Shown piece by piece: positions 32,511 through 41,633 of a DNA stretch of 64,000 bases (its first letter is position 1; the number at the start of each line of letters is the position of its first letter). The translations under genes and the position numbers were made by a program. The notes beneath the pieces were generated by a model. That model did not search any database. It saw nothing but the letters and a program-made list of their open reading frames with translations, and was not told the origin of the DNA. The stretch lies in NCBI RefSeq assembly GCF_050268245.1, contig NZ_JBNNGK010000002.1, positions 186,001 to 250,000 on the forward strand, in the 5' to 3' direction. Source of the stretch: JBNNGK01 sp050268245. Its GTDB lineage: Bacteria; Pseudomonadota; Gammaproteobacteria; Enterobacterales; Enterobacteriaceae.

Positions 32511-33554
32511 TCACCGTATTGAGAACTGATAATGGGTGGCGCTACGATAGGTTTGGCCGGGCTGCAGCCAGCAATCCGGCTGCGGCCATTCAGGGTGATG
32601 CGGGCTGTCGGGTAAAAACTCGCTTTCCAGCGCAATACCCGCGTAGTTGCTGTAATAGCCGCCATCACGCGCCGCTACACCGCCAAGGAAGTTGCCGCTA
32701 TAGAGTTGCAGAGCAGGTGCATCGGTGAAGACGCTCATTTTTACCAAGCCGTCCGCGGACCATAGATGTGCCGCCGGATTTTCCATGGTGTGGCAGTTAT
32801 GGTGCAATAAATAGGCGTGATCGTAGCCTTTTACCCGTTGCTGATCGCGATCGCGCAGTAAATCCTGCATGATGTTTTTGGGCTGGCGAAAATCCATACC
32901 GCTTCCGTTTACGTTAGTCAGCGGTGCACAGGGAATACCTTCCTCGTCGACCGGCAGATAATGATCGGCAAACAGTTGCAGTTTCTGCATTCGCGCATCT
33001 TGACCGGCACCATCGAGATTAAAATAAGCATGATTAGTCAGGTTAACCGGGCAAGGCCGATCGGTCTGTGCCCGATAGCTTATTTCCAGTCGGTGATCGT
33101 CGGTAAGACGATAACTGACGCTGACGTCCAGATTACCGGGGAAGCCCTGATCGCCATCAGCGGAGTGTAGCTGATACACCACCTGCTGCGCATCTTGATG
33201 CACCCTCTGCCAGCGGCGGGCATGGAAACCCTTCGGCCCACCGTGCAATTGGTGCTCCCCTTGATTCGCCAGCAGATTGCGCGATTTACCCGCGATCGCT
33301 AAGCTGGCATTGGCGATACGGTTGGCGTAACGGCCGACGGTTGCACCAAGATACGCATTTTGTTGCGGGTAGTGTGCTGGTGTTGCACAACCCAGCAATA
33401 CTTCACGGTGCGGATGGGAGCGAAGGGGTAACAGTGCAGACAGCCAGGTGGCGCCCCAGTCCATCAGTGTCACCGTCATGCCGCGGGTGTTATGCAGGGT
33501 CGTCAGGGTGAATGGCTGGCCGTCAGGTGCTAACGCGTTGAGATCGTTCAGCAT
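32511..33554 (-). CDS. galM: Galactose-1-epimerase (mutarotase)
   Basis: Interconverts alpha- and beta-D-galactose ahead of galactokinase. It is 347 residues, about the usual size, with conserved NLTNHAYFNLDG (catalytic His), ANQGEHQLHGGPKGFH and a C-terminal GIALESEFLPDSPHHPEWPQ (catalytic Glu region). Its ATG lies inside the end of galK (7-nt overlap), with the ribosome site in galK. It is last gene of galTKM. Confidence 0.96.
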   Translation of the reverse strand: MLNDLNALAPDGQPFTLTTLHNTRGMTVTLMDWGATWLSALLPLRSHPHREVLLGCATPAHYPQQNAYLGATVGRYANRIANASLAIAGKSRNLLANQGEHQLHGGPKGFHARRWQRVHQDAQQVVYQLHSADGDQGFPGNLDVSVSYRLTDDHRLEISYRAQTDRPCPVNLTNHAYFNLDGAGQDARMQKLQLFADHYLPVDEEGIPCAPLTNVNGSGMDFRQPKNIMQDLLRDRDQQRVKGYDHAYLLHHNCHTMENPAAHLWSADGLVKMSVFTDAPALQLYSGNFLGGVAARDGGYYSNYAGIALESEFLPDSPHHPEWPQPDCWLQPGQTYRSATHYQFSIR

Positions 33555-34699
33555 AGGCCGGCTCCTTGTGAGGCGGTACAGACGTAGAACGTTTCCTGCA
33601 GGCCGTGGGATTGTTTGCGATATTCACGTTGTACTGTGGTGCGAACCGATGCGACTAACGCTTGTGGCATTAATGCCACGATGCAGCCGCCGAAACCGCC
33701 GCCGGTCATTCTTACGCCGCCACGCTCGCCAATCACATTTTTAACGATCTCCACCAGTGAATCGATCGGCGGCACAGTGATTTGAAAATCATCGCGCATC
33801 GAGGCGTGTGACTCCGCCATCAATTTTCCCATTAATGTTATATCGCCCGCCGCTAACGCCTCGGCGGCTGCCAGCGTGCGGTCGTTTTCGGTGATCACGT
33901 GGCGTGCGCGTTTAGCCACCAATGGGTCCATTTCATGCTGCATCGAGAAGAATTGCGCGGGGCGGACGTCACGCAGCGCCTTAACACCAAAGAAACGTGC
34001 TGCATCCTCACATTGTTGGCGCCGTGTGTTGTATTCGCTATCGACCAAGCCACGTTTAACATTGGAGTTAATGATCACCACGGCGACGTTTTTTGGCATC
34101 GGCACCGCGCGGGTTTCACGCGTTCGACAATCGATTAACATCGCGCTGTCCTGTCTGCCCATCGCTGAGATTAACTGATCCATAATGCCGCAATGACAAC
34201 CGACGAATTGGTTTTCTGCTTCTTGACCGTTCAGGGCGAGAGCCACGCCATCGAGTGGTAATTGATACAGCGCCTGCATGGCCTGTCCGATCGCCACTTC
34301 TAAAGAGGCGGAGGAGCTGAGCCCCGCGCCCTGCGGCACGTTACCGCTGATGACCAAATCGGCACCGCCAAAATCGGCATTGCGCTGTTGCAAATGTTTG
34401 ATGACCCCGCGCACGTAATTAGTCCACAGTAGCTCTGGATGGTGCGCTATCGGCCGATCGAGGGAGAAACAATCCTGTTGCTTATCGTAATCCGCGGCCA
34501 GTACGCGAATCTGGCGATCGTCACGCTTGGCGCTGGCGATGACCGTTTGGTAATTGATGGCACAGGGTAAAACGAAACCGTCATTATAATCGGTATGTTC
34601 ACCAATCAGGTTCACCCGGCCGGGGGCCTGTACTGTTAGCGTGGGGGCATAACCGAAGCATTCAGTAAATACGCGTTGGGTGAAATTTTGCAAACTCAT
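33548..34699 (-). CDS. galK: Galactokinase
   Basis: GHMP-family kinase making galactose-1-phosphate, 383 residues (382 in E. coli). The galactose-binding signature GRVNLIGEHTDYNDGFVLPCAI is at about 27-48 (given as a stretch), the ATP motif GNVPQGAGLSSSASLEVAIG follows, and the C-terminal GGGFGGCIVALMP is intact. It begins 11 nt after galT. Confidence 0.97.
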   Translation of the reverse strand: MSLQNFTQRVFTECFGYAPTLTVQAPGRVNLIGEHTDYNDGFVLPCAINYQTVIASAKRDDRQIRVLAADYDKQQDCFSLDRPIAHHPELLWTNYVRGVIKHLQQRNADFGGADLVISGNVPQGAGLSSSASLEVAIGQAMQALYQLPLDGVALALNGQEAENQFVGCHCGIMDQLISAMGRQDSAMLIDCRTRETRAVPMPKNVAVVIINSNVKRGLVDSEYNTRRQQCEDAARFFGVKALRDVRPAQFFSMQHEMDPLVAKRARHVITENDRTLAAAEALAAGDITLMGKLMAESHASMRDDFQITVPPIDSLVEIVKNVIGERGGVRMTGGGFGGCIVALMPQALVASVRTTVQREYRKQSHGLQETFYVCTASQGAGLC

Positions 34700-34710
34700 C
34701 GTCGTGCTCC

Positions 34711-35760
34711 TTACTCGGCTGGGGCCTCACGGTAATGAATATCACTCACCGCACGCAGGCGTTCAGCCGCTTGCTCCGCGGTCAGGTCACGTTGGGTTTC
34801 TGCCAACATTTCGTAGCCCACCATAAATTTCCGCACCGTGGCAGAGCGCAACAGCGGCGGATAAAAGTGGGCGTGCAACTGCCAATGCGCATTATCCGCA
34901 CCGTTGAAAGGGGCGCCGTGCCATCCCATAGAATAGGGGAAAGAGCACTGAAACAGATTGTCATAACGGCTGGTGAGCTTTTTCAGCGCGACGGCCAAAT
35001 CCGCACGTTGTGAAGCATCAAGATCGGTTATTTGTTGCATCGCCGCTTTCGGCAGCAATAACGTTTCAAACGGCCAGGCAGCCCAATAGGGCACGACGGC
35101 GAGCCAGTGTGCAGTTTCTACTACCGTACGGCTTCCGTCAGTACGTTCGCGCTGCACATAATCCATCAGCATCGTTGTGCCGTGCTGTTTGAAATAATCG
35201 CGCTGGTATCGATCCTCGCGTTCTGCTTCATTTGGCAGAAAACTGTTGGCCCAGACCTGTCCATGTGGATGCGGGTTGGAGCAGCCCATCGCCGCACCTT
35301 TATTTTCAAATATCTGCACCCATGGGTAGAGACGACCGAGCTCGGCGGTTTGCGCCTGCCAGGTAACGATGACCTGTTCAAGCGCCGCGAGCGTCAGTTC
35401 GGGCAAGGTTTTACTGTGGTCTGGCGAGAAACAGATCACGCGGCTGGTGCCGCGGGCGCTTTGGCAGCGCATCAGTGGATCGTGACTTTCGGGGGCTTGC
35501 GGGGTATCACTCATCAACGCGGCAAAATCGTTGGTGAACACATAGGTGTCTGCGTAATCCGGGTTTTTGTCACCGGTAGCCCGGGTGTTTCCGGGGCAAA
35601 GGAAACAGTCTGGGGCGTATTGGGGTAGTGATTGCGGCGTCAGCGATTCATGCTGGCCCTGCCAAGGGCGCTTGGCGCGATGTGGCGAAACCAGCACCCA
35701 CTGCCCGGTTAATGGATTGAGACGGCGGTGGGGATGATCAATAGAATTAAAGTCCGTCAT
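34711..35760 (-). CDS. galT: Galactose-1-phosphate uridylyltransferase
   Basis: Leloir-pathway enzyme exchanging UMP between UDP-glucose and galactose-1-phosphate. ATG 35760 gives MTDFNSIDHPHRRLNPLTG and 349 residues with AGGA 8 nt upstream; the longer frame from 35844 reads the promoter region. Zinc cysteines are in DCFLCPGN and the catalytic histidine in GCSNPHPHGQVWA. galT is the first gene of this operon; galE, which leads the E. coli operon, is missing. Confidence 0.97.
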   Translation of the reverse strand: MTDFNSIDHPHRRLNPLTGQWVLVSPHRAKRPWQGQHESLTPQSLPQYAPDCFLCPGNTRATGDKNPDYADTYVFTNDFAALMSDTPQAPESHDPLMRCQSARGTSRVICFSPDHSKTLPELTLAALEQVIVTWQAQTAELGRLYPWVQIFENKGAAMGCSNPHPHGQVWANSFLPNEAEREDRYQRDYFKQHGTTMLMDYVQRERTDGSRTVVETAHWLAVVPYWAAWPFETLLLPKAAMQQITDLDASQRADLAVALKKLTSRYDNLFQCSFPYSMGWHGAPFNGADNAHWQLHAHFYPPLLRSATVRKFMVGYEMLAETQRDLTAEQAAERLRAVSDIHYREAPAE

Positions 35761-35791
35761 AACTCTTCCTTCAACTTGCCTAAGCGGCAAG

Positions 35792-35807
35792 TTGTTATCG
35801 TTTTCAC
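35792..35807. promoter_or_regulatory. GalR/GalS-like operator 1 (proximal to galT)
   Basis: TTGTTATCGTTTTCAC fits GTGNAANCGNTTNCAC with two mismatches. Centre 35799.5, just upstream of the galT start, the position of an internal operator. Confidence 0.55.
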
Positions 35808-35901
35808 TTGCCGCAATCCGGTATGGCCGGAGGGTGATGCACAATTTGTGGTTGAAAAGATAGCACGACTGCGGCAGGAAAAAGGTGATCTACGCCGAAA
35901 A

Positions 35902-35917
35902 ATGGTATCGTTTACAC
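35902..35917. promoter_or_regulatory. GalR/GalS-like operator 2
   Basis: ATGGTATCGTTTACAC (complement GTGTAAACGATACCAT) fits the GalR consensus with two mismatches. Its centre is 110 bp from operator 1, close to the 113-114 bp between OE and OI in the E. coli gal operon, where GalR makes a DNA loop. Confidence 0.6.
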
Positions 35918-36001
35918 GCACGGTAAAATGTGATTAATCGCTAGGTTAGCGCCTTACGGTATTTGCTTAGAAGGGGGTGACACGATAAAATAGCGGGAGT
36001 T

Positions 36002-36017
36002 GTGGTAGCGTTTTCAT
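36002..36017. promoter_or_regulatory. GalR/GalS-like operator 3
   Basis: GTGGTAGCGTTTTCAT fits the GalR consensus with two mismatches. It lies 100 bp from operator 2, 40 nt beyond the stop of the CPBP gene. It is a third possible contact for a GalR loop, or chance. Confidence 0.4.
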
Positions 36018-36057
36018 CCATAGTGCCGACAGGAAAATCCCTGCCGGCGTAGAAGGC

Positions 36058-36879
36058 TTATGGATGTTGATACATCGGATAGGTGAAGAACAGTAAATGC
36101 GTCAGATTCAAGCCAAAATGAAACGCAACGGGCACCCACAGGCGGCCGCTCCACATCCAGGCTAAGCCGTAGATCACTCCTGCCAGCGTGGCAAATGCCA
36201 CCATCAGCATCCCCGCCGAAAAGTGCGCTGCACCAAATAATAGTGACACAATGATAAGCGCCGGATAAGCGCCTAGCCATTGGCCTAACCGTTGCTGCAG
36301 ATAACCACGAAATAGCGCTTCTTCTGCCAACGAGACAAAAAACACGTTAGCCATGACGAATGCTAAAATCCACGCAGGAAAATGGAGTTCGAACTTAAGC
36401 CCACCGAGCGCGACGGCTAACAGCAGCACTAACGGAACGCACACCACCAATATTAACCAAGCGCTAAAACCCACGTTTTTATCGGCTTTAGTCGCCTTGA
36501 ATAAGGTGGGTAAACAGGCGAATAGCAAGAACGGCAGCAGTGCCTTATCGAAGTTGTAATACAGCGTAAAGGGTGCGCTAAGCGGGCCTGCTTTAGCATG
36601 ATTGACCATGAGTGGGTTATTGAACCCCGGCACCAGATGGTAAAAGAGCGCCAGGCAACTGGCGATGAGGAAGACTTCTAATGCAATGGCGACGCCACGC
36701 TGTGCGCGGTACTGATGGCGCAACACTGCCGCGATGATGATGACCGCCAGGCAAGCCAGACTGAGTGGCGTGAGAACCTGATGATAGACCCCAAGTCCGG
36801 CGGATACCGCTAACATGGCCCAGGCGATCAGACGATTAAATGGCAAAAAAAACAATGAAGCCGAAAGTATGCCCCACAT
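36058..36879 (-). CDS. CPBP-family intramembrane metalloprotease
   Basis: 273 residues from ATG 36879 (AGGGA 8 nt upstream); a TTG ten codons earlier would place that site inside the gene. About eight membrane segments are visible. The C-terminal CPBP (Abi) domain has the three motifs EEALFRGYLQ, FGAAHF and HFGLNLTH with the glutamates and histidines expected for catalysis. Family members in bacteria include bacteriocin self-immunity and prenyl-protease-like proteins; the substrate here is unknown and no bacteriocin gene is adjacent. Confidence 0.88.
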   Translation of the reverse strand: MWGILSASLFFLPFNRLIAWAMLAVSAGLGVYHQVLTPLSLACLAVIIIAAVLRHQYRAQRGVAIALEVFLIASCLALFYHLVPGFNNPLMVNHAKAGPLSAPFTLYYNFDKALLPFLLFACLPTLFKATKADKNVGFSAWLILVVCVPLVLLLAVALGGLKFELHFPAWILAFVMANVFFVSLAEEALFRGYLQQRLGQWLGAYPALIIVSLLFGAAHFSAGMLMVAFATLAGVIYGLAWMWSGRLWVPVAFHFGLNLTHLLFFTYPMYQHP

Positions 36880-37102
36880 AACAGTTATCCCTTTAAGATT
36901 AATACGCAATATTCATTACCAAAAGCAGTCATTGCTAGATTGGTGCATCAATGAGCAGCGAATTGAGTGCTACAGCGGATAGTAGCACAAGCTAATACAA
37001 GGGAAGGTCGGTGCAGTGAGGAAATGAGTATCAGTCCGGCTGCTGATGGGGTTTGGGCTGCGCAAATCAGGATGAGTGGGGGCACCTCTCATCCTGCGAA
37101 CG

Positions 37103-38575
37103 TTACGCTAAGGTAGCGCAGTGATAACGATAGCCTTTGTCTGTCGGGATGAAACTGAGGCGATGGGTGATGCATTGCGGAGCATCTTCGGCGTGATGTG
37201 AAACAAACAGCAATTGAGTGCTGCCTTGGGCGATCAGCACGTCGATAAAACGCCGTACTAACTGGCGGTTGAGCGGATCTAATCCTTGCAAAGGTTCATC
37301 CAGAATCAGCAATGCCGGATGTTTTACTAAGGCACGGGCGATCAGCGTTAAACGCTGTTGCCCCCAAGACAGGCTTTGGAACGGCGCGTCGCCAAGCGCG
37401 CCATCAAATCCGAGTAACGTTAACCACCGATCGGTAAGTTGACGTTGGCGATCGGAAACGGCCTGATAGAGGCCGATCGAATCGAAGAAACCGGAGGTAA
37501 TGACGTTACGTACGCTGCTGCTGACGCGATAATCCAAATGCAGGCTACTGCTCACGTAACCGATGTGGCGTTTAATTTCCCAGATGGTTTCGCCACTGCC
37601 GCGACGTCGACCGAACAGCGTGAGGTCATTACTGTAACCTTGCGGATGATCGCCGGTAATCAGGCTGAGTAAAGTGGATTTACCCGCGCCGTTGGGACCG
37701 ACAATCTGCCAGTGCTCCCCAGGGTTTACCTGCCAACTGAGGTGATCGAGTATCGGTTGGTCGTTATAGCTGACGACGCCGTCGCGTAGAATAATCAACG
37801 GTTGCTCGGCCGACAATGCCGGTTTTTGCTGTGGATCGTCGGCTTCCGGCAACGCTAAACCATGCAGTTTTTCACTGTGCGCCAACTGCGCGACCAACGC
37901 ATGACGCATTATTTGTTGGCGTGGGCCGCGGTTGACCAAGGTGCAGTCGGCCACAATACCCACCTGTTGAACGAAATCGGGGATTTCATCGAAACGGTTC
38001 AACACCAATACCAGCGTGTAGCCCTGTTGCGAGAGCGTTGCCAGTAGAGTTGCCAGTTGCGCACGTGCATCAACATCTAACCCATCGAACGGTTCATCCA
38101 GTATCAATAGATCGGGTTGAGGCATCAGTGCGCGGCACAGAAGGGTTTTGCGGGTTTCACCGGTCGACAGGTATTTAAAGCGACGGTCAAGCAGAGCCGT
38201 GATGCCGAACTGTTCCGCCAGTTGTGCGCAGCGAGCGGCATTGTTAACCTCTTCCTGAATGATCTCGGCGGTAGTGCGGCCAGTATCCTGTTCATTGGGG
38301 CTGAGTAGATCGGTATTGTTGCGTTGCCACTCGTCACTGACCAATTTTTGCAATTGTTCGAACGAAATCCGCACCACATGTTGAAAACCACTATGGCGTT
38401 CGCCGCTCAGTTGCGGTAGCTCATCAGCGAGCGCGCGCGCCAGCGCTGATTTGCCACTGCCATTAGCGCCGACGAACGCCCAACTGTCGCCTGCATGAAT
38501 CGCCAACGTGTCTAGCGTCAGCGTGCGGGTATCGCTTAAGCGGAATGAACCTTGCGTAATGTGCAACGACGACAT
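37103..38575 (-). CDS. modF: Molybdate-related tandem ABC ATPase ModF
   Basis: 490 residues from ATG 38575, the E. coli length; AAGGA lies upstream and the seven-residue longer start is rejected. It has two ABC domains: Walker A GANGSGKSAL and LLILDEPFDGLD in the first, GPNGAGKSTLL and LLILDEPLQGLD in the second. Signature motifs are LSTGE and LSWGQ. No membrane part. It is encoded with modE and its exact role in molybdenum metabolism is poorly known. Confidence 0.96.
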   Translation of the reverse strand: MSSLHITQGSFRLSDTRTLTLDTLAIHAGDSWAFVGANGSGKSALARALADELPQLSGERHSGFQHVVRISFEQLQKLVSDEWQRNNTDLLSPNEQDTGRTTAEIIQEEVNNAARCAQLAEQFGITALLDRRFKYLSTGETRKTLLCRALMPQPDLLILDEPFDGLDVDARAQLATLLATLSQQGYTLVLVLNRFDEIPDFVQQVGIVADCTLVNRGPRQQIMRHALVAQLAHSEKLHGLALPEADDPQQKPALSAEQPLIILRDGVVSYNDQPILDHLSWQVNPGEHWQIVGPNGAGKSTLLSLITGDHPQGYSNDLTLFGRRRGSGETIWEIKRHIGYVSSSLHLDYRVSSSVRNVITSGFFDSIGLYQAVSDRQRQLTDRWLTLLGFDGALGDAPFQSLSWGQQRLTLIARALVKHPALLILDEPLQGLDPLNRQLVRRFIDVLIAQGSTQLLFVSHHAEDAPQCITHRLSFIPTDKGYRYHCATLA

Positions 38576-38665
38576 CGCCTGTTCCTTTTTTTGCAATCAT
38601 TGGGTTTAGAAATAGGCGCATCGACGGTGGATGTCAATTGACAAAACTGCAACGAGACATTGCAT

Positions 38666-39460
38666 TTAACACAGCGTGGCGATAATGACGCGATCGGCGT
38701 TAAACAGGGCATTTACCGGCATGCCAGGCCGCAGCCGGAGTTGCTGCAACTCGTGGTTAGTGAGCGTGGCGCATAAGCATTCTCCGCCGGTCAAACTCAC
38801 CAACACTTCGCTGTGTTCGACGCCCGGCTGAATGTTAGCCACGTTGCCACTCAAGGCGTTATCTGCCGCACCGGATAATGCGGGGTCGGTATTCAGTTTT
38901 ATCCACGGCGCTTTAATCAGCGCCAGCACTTCTTTGCCGGGCGACAATCGCAGACGATCGGCGCTTTGTGCGGTGACGGCGGCGCACAGGCGTGTTTGTC
39001 CGTCGGCCAGCAGCAGGTGAATGTGTTGCTGCACCTGCTGATGATCGCGCTCCACAACTGTGGCAAAAAACTGGTTGCGCGCACTGGTTTGCAGTGAAAA
39101 ACGTGAAATAGCACCGAGCAGGCTGTCGAGCGGTAAATTGTCTTCCTGGTGAAGTACGTCAAAGGCTTTTTGCTGGATTTGACCGAGTAAATCATACAAT
39201 TGAATGAGTCGCTGGCCGTAACGCGTGACCTGCGCGCCCCCTCCGCCTTTTCCCCCGGTCGCACGTTCCACCACGGTGTGCTCCGCCAACTGATTCATTT
39301 CGTTAACGGCATCCCAAGCGCTTTTATAACTGATACCCGCCAGCTTGGCGCCTTGGCTGATCGAACCGGAATGCATGACCTGTTTAAGCAGCGCGATACG
39401 GCGTGGATCGGCAAACAGTTTCTGCTGGAGCTTGAGAGTAAGAAGAATTTCGGCCTGCAT
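38666..39460 (-). CDS. modE: Molybdate-responsive transcriptional regulator ModE
   Basis: Dimeric regulator that represses modABC and activates moa and molybdoenzyme operons when bound to molybdate. ATG 39460 gives MQAEILLTLKLQQKLFADPRR and 264 residues (262 in E. coli, here quoted in part); the longer frame to 39718 runs through a repeat element. The N-terminal winged helix has GSISQGAKLAGISYKSAWDA; the C-terminal half holds two Mop/TOBE molybdate domains with SARNQFF and the typical CATL pattern. Two ModE-type operators lie in this window. Confidence 0.96.
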   Translation of the reverse strand: MQAEILLTLKLQQKLFADPRRIALLKQVMHSGSISQGAKLAGISYKSAWDAVNEMNQLAEHTVVERATGGKGGGGAQVTRYGQRLIQLYDLLGQIQQKAFDVLHQEDNLPLDSLLGAISRFSLQTSARNQFFATVVERDHQQVQQHIHLLLADGQTRLCAAVTAQSADRLRLSPGKEVLALIKAPWIKLNTDPALSGAADNALSGNVANIQPGVEHSEVLVSLTGGECLCATLTNHELQQLRLRPGMPVNALFNADRVIIATLC

Positions 39461-39859
39461 GATCCATCCTGTCGGCAACATAAGGTTATGGTTGTGATTG
39501 TCGCCGATCTGGCGTTTAGCGCCAAATCGTACTGCTTTCAGCACATTTGGCTGAGGATAAATTTCCCCGTTTGTTACACTACCGGCGTTTTTAGCGTGAA
39601 CGTATATACCCAAGATAATTCGAGTTGCTTGTAGGCGGCAACTGAATGAGCATCTGTGACGAGGGTGACGGAAGGCAGCCAACACCCAAGCAACTTGCAG
39701 TATGAAGGGGATAGCCAAAATGAGACGAGTTGCGTCGTAATGGACGTCAGTGAGTTGATCGGCAAGGAGGCCAGCAACGATACAGCTTGAAGTATGACGG
39801 GTATCGTTTACAGTGAATACTAAGTCGTCGTTTACCTACGCAGTGCAAGTGAGGCTACT
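39461..39859. other. Region between modE and acrZ
   Basis: 399 nt between divergent genes. Half of it (39605-39804) is a palindromic repeat element. The rest must hold the modE and acrZ promoters; no specific site was recognised. Confidence 0.5.
39605..39804. repeat. Palindromic intergenic repeat, copy 1 (about 200 bp)
   Basis: The left end TATACCCAAGATAATTCGAG is roughly the inverse of the right end (complement ATACCCGTCATACTTCAAG). An inner block GGAAGGCAGCCAACACCCAA at 39670-39689, continuing to ACTTG at 39698, recurs at 50727-50754. The extra 80 bp at the right look like a second end unit. Resembles MITE- or YPAL-like palindromes of enterobacteria; the family is not proven. Confidence 0.75.
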
Positions 39860-40003
39860 ATGTTGGAATTATTGAAGAGTCTGGCGTTTGCCGTCATTAT
39901 GGTGCCGGTGGTTATGGCCGTCATTCTCGGTTTGATCTACGGTTTGGCAGAAGTGTTCAACATCTTCTCTAAAGCGGGTCCATCAAAAGAAAAACGCAGC
40001 TAA
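39860..40003 (+). CDS. acrZ: AcrAB-TolC efflux pump accessory protein AcrZ
   Basis: 47-residue single-pass membrane peptide (49 in E. coli, formerly YbhT) that binds AcrB and modulates export of some antibiotics. It starts MLELLKSLAFAVIMVPVVM and continues with the conserved LIYGLAEVFNIFS, then a basic tail. GAGG lies 7-10 nt before the ATG. Gene order next to modA is as in E. coli. The gene is easily missed because of its size. Confidence 0.95.
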   Translation: MLELLKSLAFAVIMVPVVMAVILGLIYGLAEVFNIFSKAGPSKEKRS

Positions 40004-40115
40004 TACCCTTTCTGACAACCGCCGACGTGTTCGGCGGTTGCCGCTTAAGTTTCCCCTCTGTTTGCCGATATAGATCTTAATTCCTTGATAAACCGCATGA
40101 CAGGCTTTGGTTTGA

Positions 40116-40139
40116 CGTTATATTATTTTTTATATAACG
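40116..40139. promoter_or_regulatory. ModE operator of modABC
   Basis: CGTTATAT-N8-ATATAACG, a perfect 8-bp inverted repeat in a 24-bp site, is the architecture of the E. coli modA operator. It lies 34 nt before the modA ATG and covers the likely promoter. Confidence 0.88.
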
Positions 40140-40173
40140 AAAACAATCCTGACATTTGACTGGCGGAGAGAAC

Positions 40174-40947
40174 ATGAAACAGCAATGGGCTAAATGGCTT
40201 GGCGGGATGGTATTGGCATCGGGTCTGGTGATGCAGGCAGCCGCTGCCGAAAAAATTACCGTTTTTGCCGCAGCGTCACTGACCAACGCGTTGCAAGATA
40301 TCGCAGAACACTATCAGCAAGGCAAAAGCGTACGGATCGTCACATCTTTCGCTTCTTCGTCCACGTTGGCGCGCCAGATAGAGCAGGGGGCGCCAGCCGA
40401 TCTGTTTATTTCCGCCGATCAGCAATGGATGGATTACGCCATAGATAAACAACAGATGGTGAAAGAGAGCCGTTATACGCTGCTGGGTAATGATTTGGTG
40501 CTGATTGCCGCAAAAGAGAGCAAACGCGAACGCATCACGATTACGCCGCAAACTGACTGGCGCCGATTATTGGCTGGCGGCCGTTTGGCGGTAGGCGATC
40601 CGGATCATGTACCCGCCGGCATTTATGCAAAAGAAGCGTTACAGCACCTGAAAGTATGGTCACAGTTGGCACCGACCTTGGCGCGCGCCAATAATGTTCG
40701 CAGTGCAATGGCGTTGGTGGAGCGTCAGGAGGCGCCATTGGGAATTGTTTACGGTTCGGATGCGGTTGCCAGTGATAAAGTGCAGGTAATCGGTCTATTC
40801 CCGGCCAGCAGTCATAAGCCAGTTGAATACCCAATGGCGATCGTCAAAGGACATGACATCCCGACCGTGAGCGCTTTCTACACTTACCTGAAAAGCCCGC
40901 AAGCGGCAGCTATCTTTCAACGTTACGGATTTTCCCCACGCCAATGA
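40174..40947 (+). CDS. modA: Molybdate ABC transporter substrate-binding protein
   Basis: Periplasmic molybdate/tungstate receptor. ATG 40174 gives 257 residues, the E. coli length, with GGCGGAGAG as ribosome site. The signal peptide (MKQQWAKWLGGMVLASGLVM...AAA) is cut near residue 24. Oxyanion-binding stretches FAAASLTNAL, SFASSSTLARQIEQGAPADLF and GIVYGSDAVAS are intact. It overlaps modB by 4 nt. Expression should fall when ModE-molybdate binds upstream. Confidence 0.97.
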   Translation: MKQQWAKWLGGMVLASGLVMQAAAAEKITVFAAASLTNALQDIAEHYQQGKSVRIVTSFASSSTLARQIEQGAPADLFISADQQWMDYAIDKQQMVKESRYTLLGNDLVLIAAKESKRERITITPQTDWRRLLAGGRLAVGDPDHVPAGIYAKEALQHLKVWSQLAPTLARANNVRSAMALVERQEAPLGIVYGSDAVASDKVQVIGLFPASSHKPVEYPMAIVKGHDIPTVSAFYTYLKSPQAAAIFQRYGFSPRQ

Positions 40948-41633
40948 TTCTGAGCGAGTACGAGTGGCAGGCGGTTGAACTGAGCCTGAAAGTGTCGAGT
41001 CTGGCGGTAATCTGCAGTTTGCCGCTGGGTATTTTGCTGGCCTGGATCTTGGTGCGTTGTGATTTTCCGGGTAAGTCACTGCTGGACAGCATTATCCATT
41101 TACCGCTGGTGTTGCCGCCGGTGGTGGTGGGGTATTTATTGCTGATCGCGATGGGGCGGCGTGGCGTCATTGGTGAATGGTTGTATCACTGGTTTGGCTT
41201 TAGTTTCAGCTTTAGCTGGCGCGGTGCGGCTTTAGCCTCGGCGGTTGTGGCGTTTCCTCTCATGGTACGTGCTATTCGGCTGGCGCTAGAGGCGGTGGAT
41301 TGCCGCTTAGAGCAGGCAGCACGTACGCTGGGGGCGGGGGCGTGGCGGGTGTTTTTCACCATAACATTGCCGTTGTCGCTGCCTGGGGTGATCGTCGGAG
41401 TGGTGCTGGCCTTTGCCCGATCTTTGGGCGAGTTTGGTGCCACCATCACCTTTGTTTCCAATATTCCCGGTGAGACACGCACCATTCCGTTGGCCATGTA
41501 CACACTGATCGAAACGCCCGGTGCGGAAGCTGCGGCTGCGCGGCTTTGCGTGATGGCTATTGTGTTGTCATTAGTGTCTCTAATGGCGTCAGAATGGTTG
41601 GCTCGCTGGGGCCGCAAACGGATGGGAGGGTGA
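40944..41633 (+). CDS. modB: Molybdate ABC transporter permease
   Basis: Inner-membrane channel subunit, 229 residues as in E. coli, with about five membrane helices and the EAA loop (EQAARTLGAGAWRVFFTITLP, quoted in part) that contacts ModC. The ATG overlaps the modA stop (ATGA) and the stop directly abuts the ATG of modC. Confidence 0.97.
   Translation: MILSEYEWQAVELSLKVSSLAVICSLPLGILLAWILVRCDFPGKSLLDSIIHLPLVLPPVVVGYLLLIAMGRRGVIGEWLYHWFGFSFSFSWRGAALASAVVAFPLMVRAIRLALEAVDCRLEQAARTLGAGAWRVFFTITLPLSLPGVIVGVVLAFARSLGEFGATITFVSNIPGETRTIPLAMYTLIETPGAEAAAARLCVMAIVLSLVSLMASEWLARWGRKRMGG

Noticed and set aside
35728..35937. 69-codon plus-strand frame across the galT promoter
   Set aside because: It covers GalR-like operators and the divergent leader, with no homology visible.
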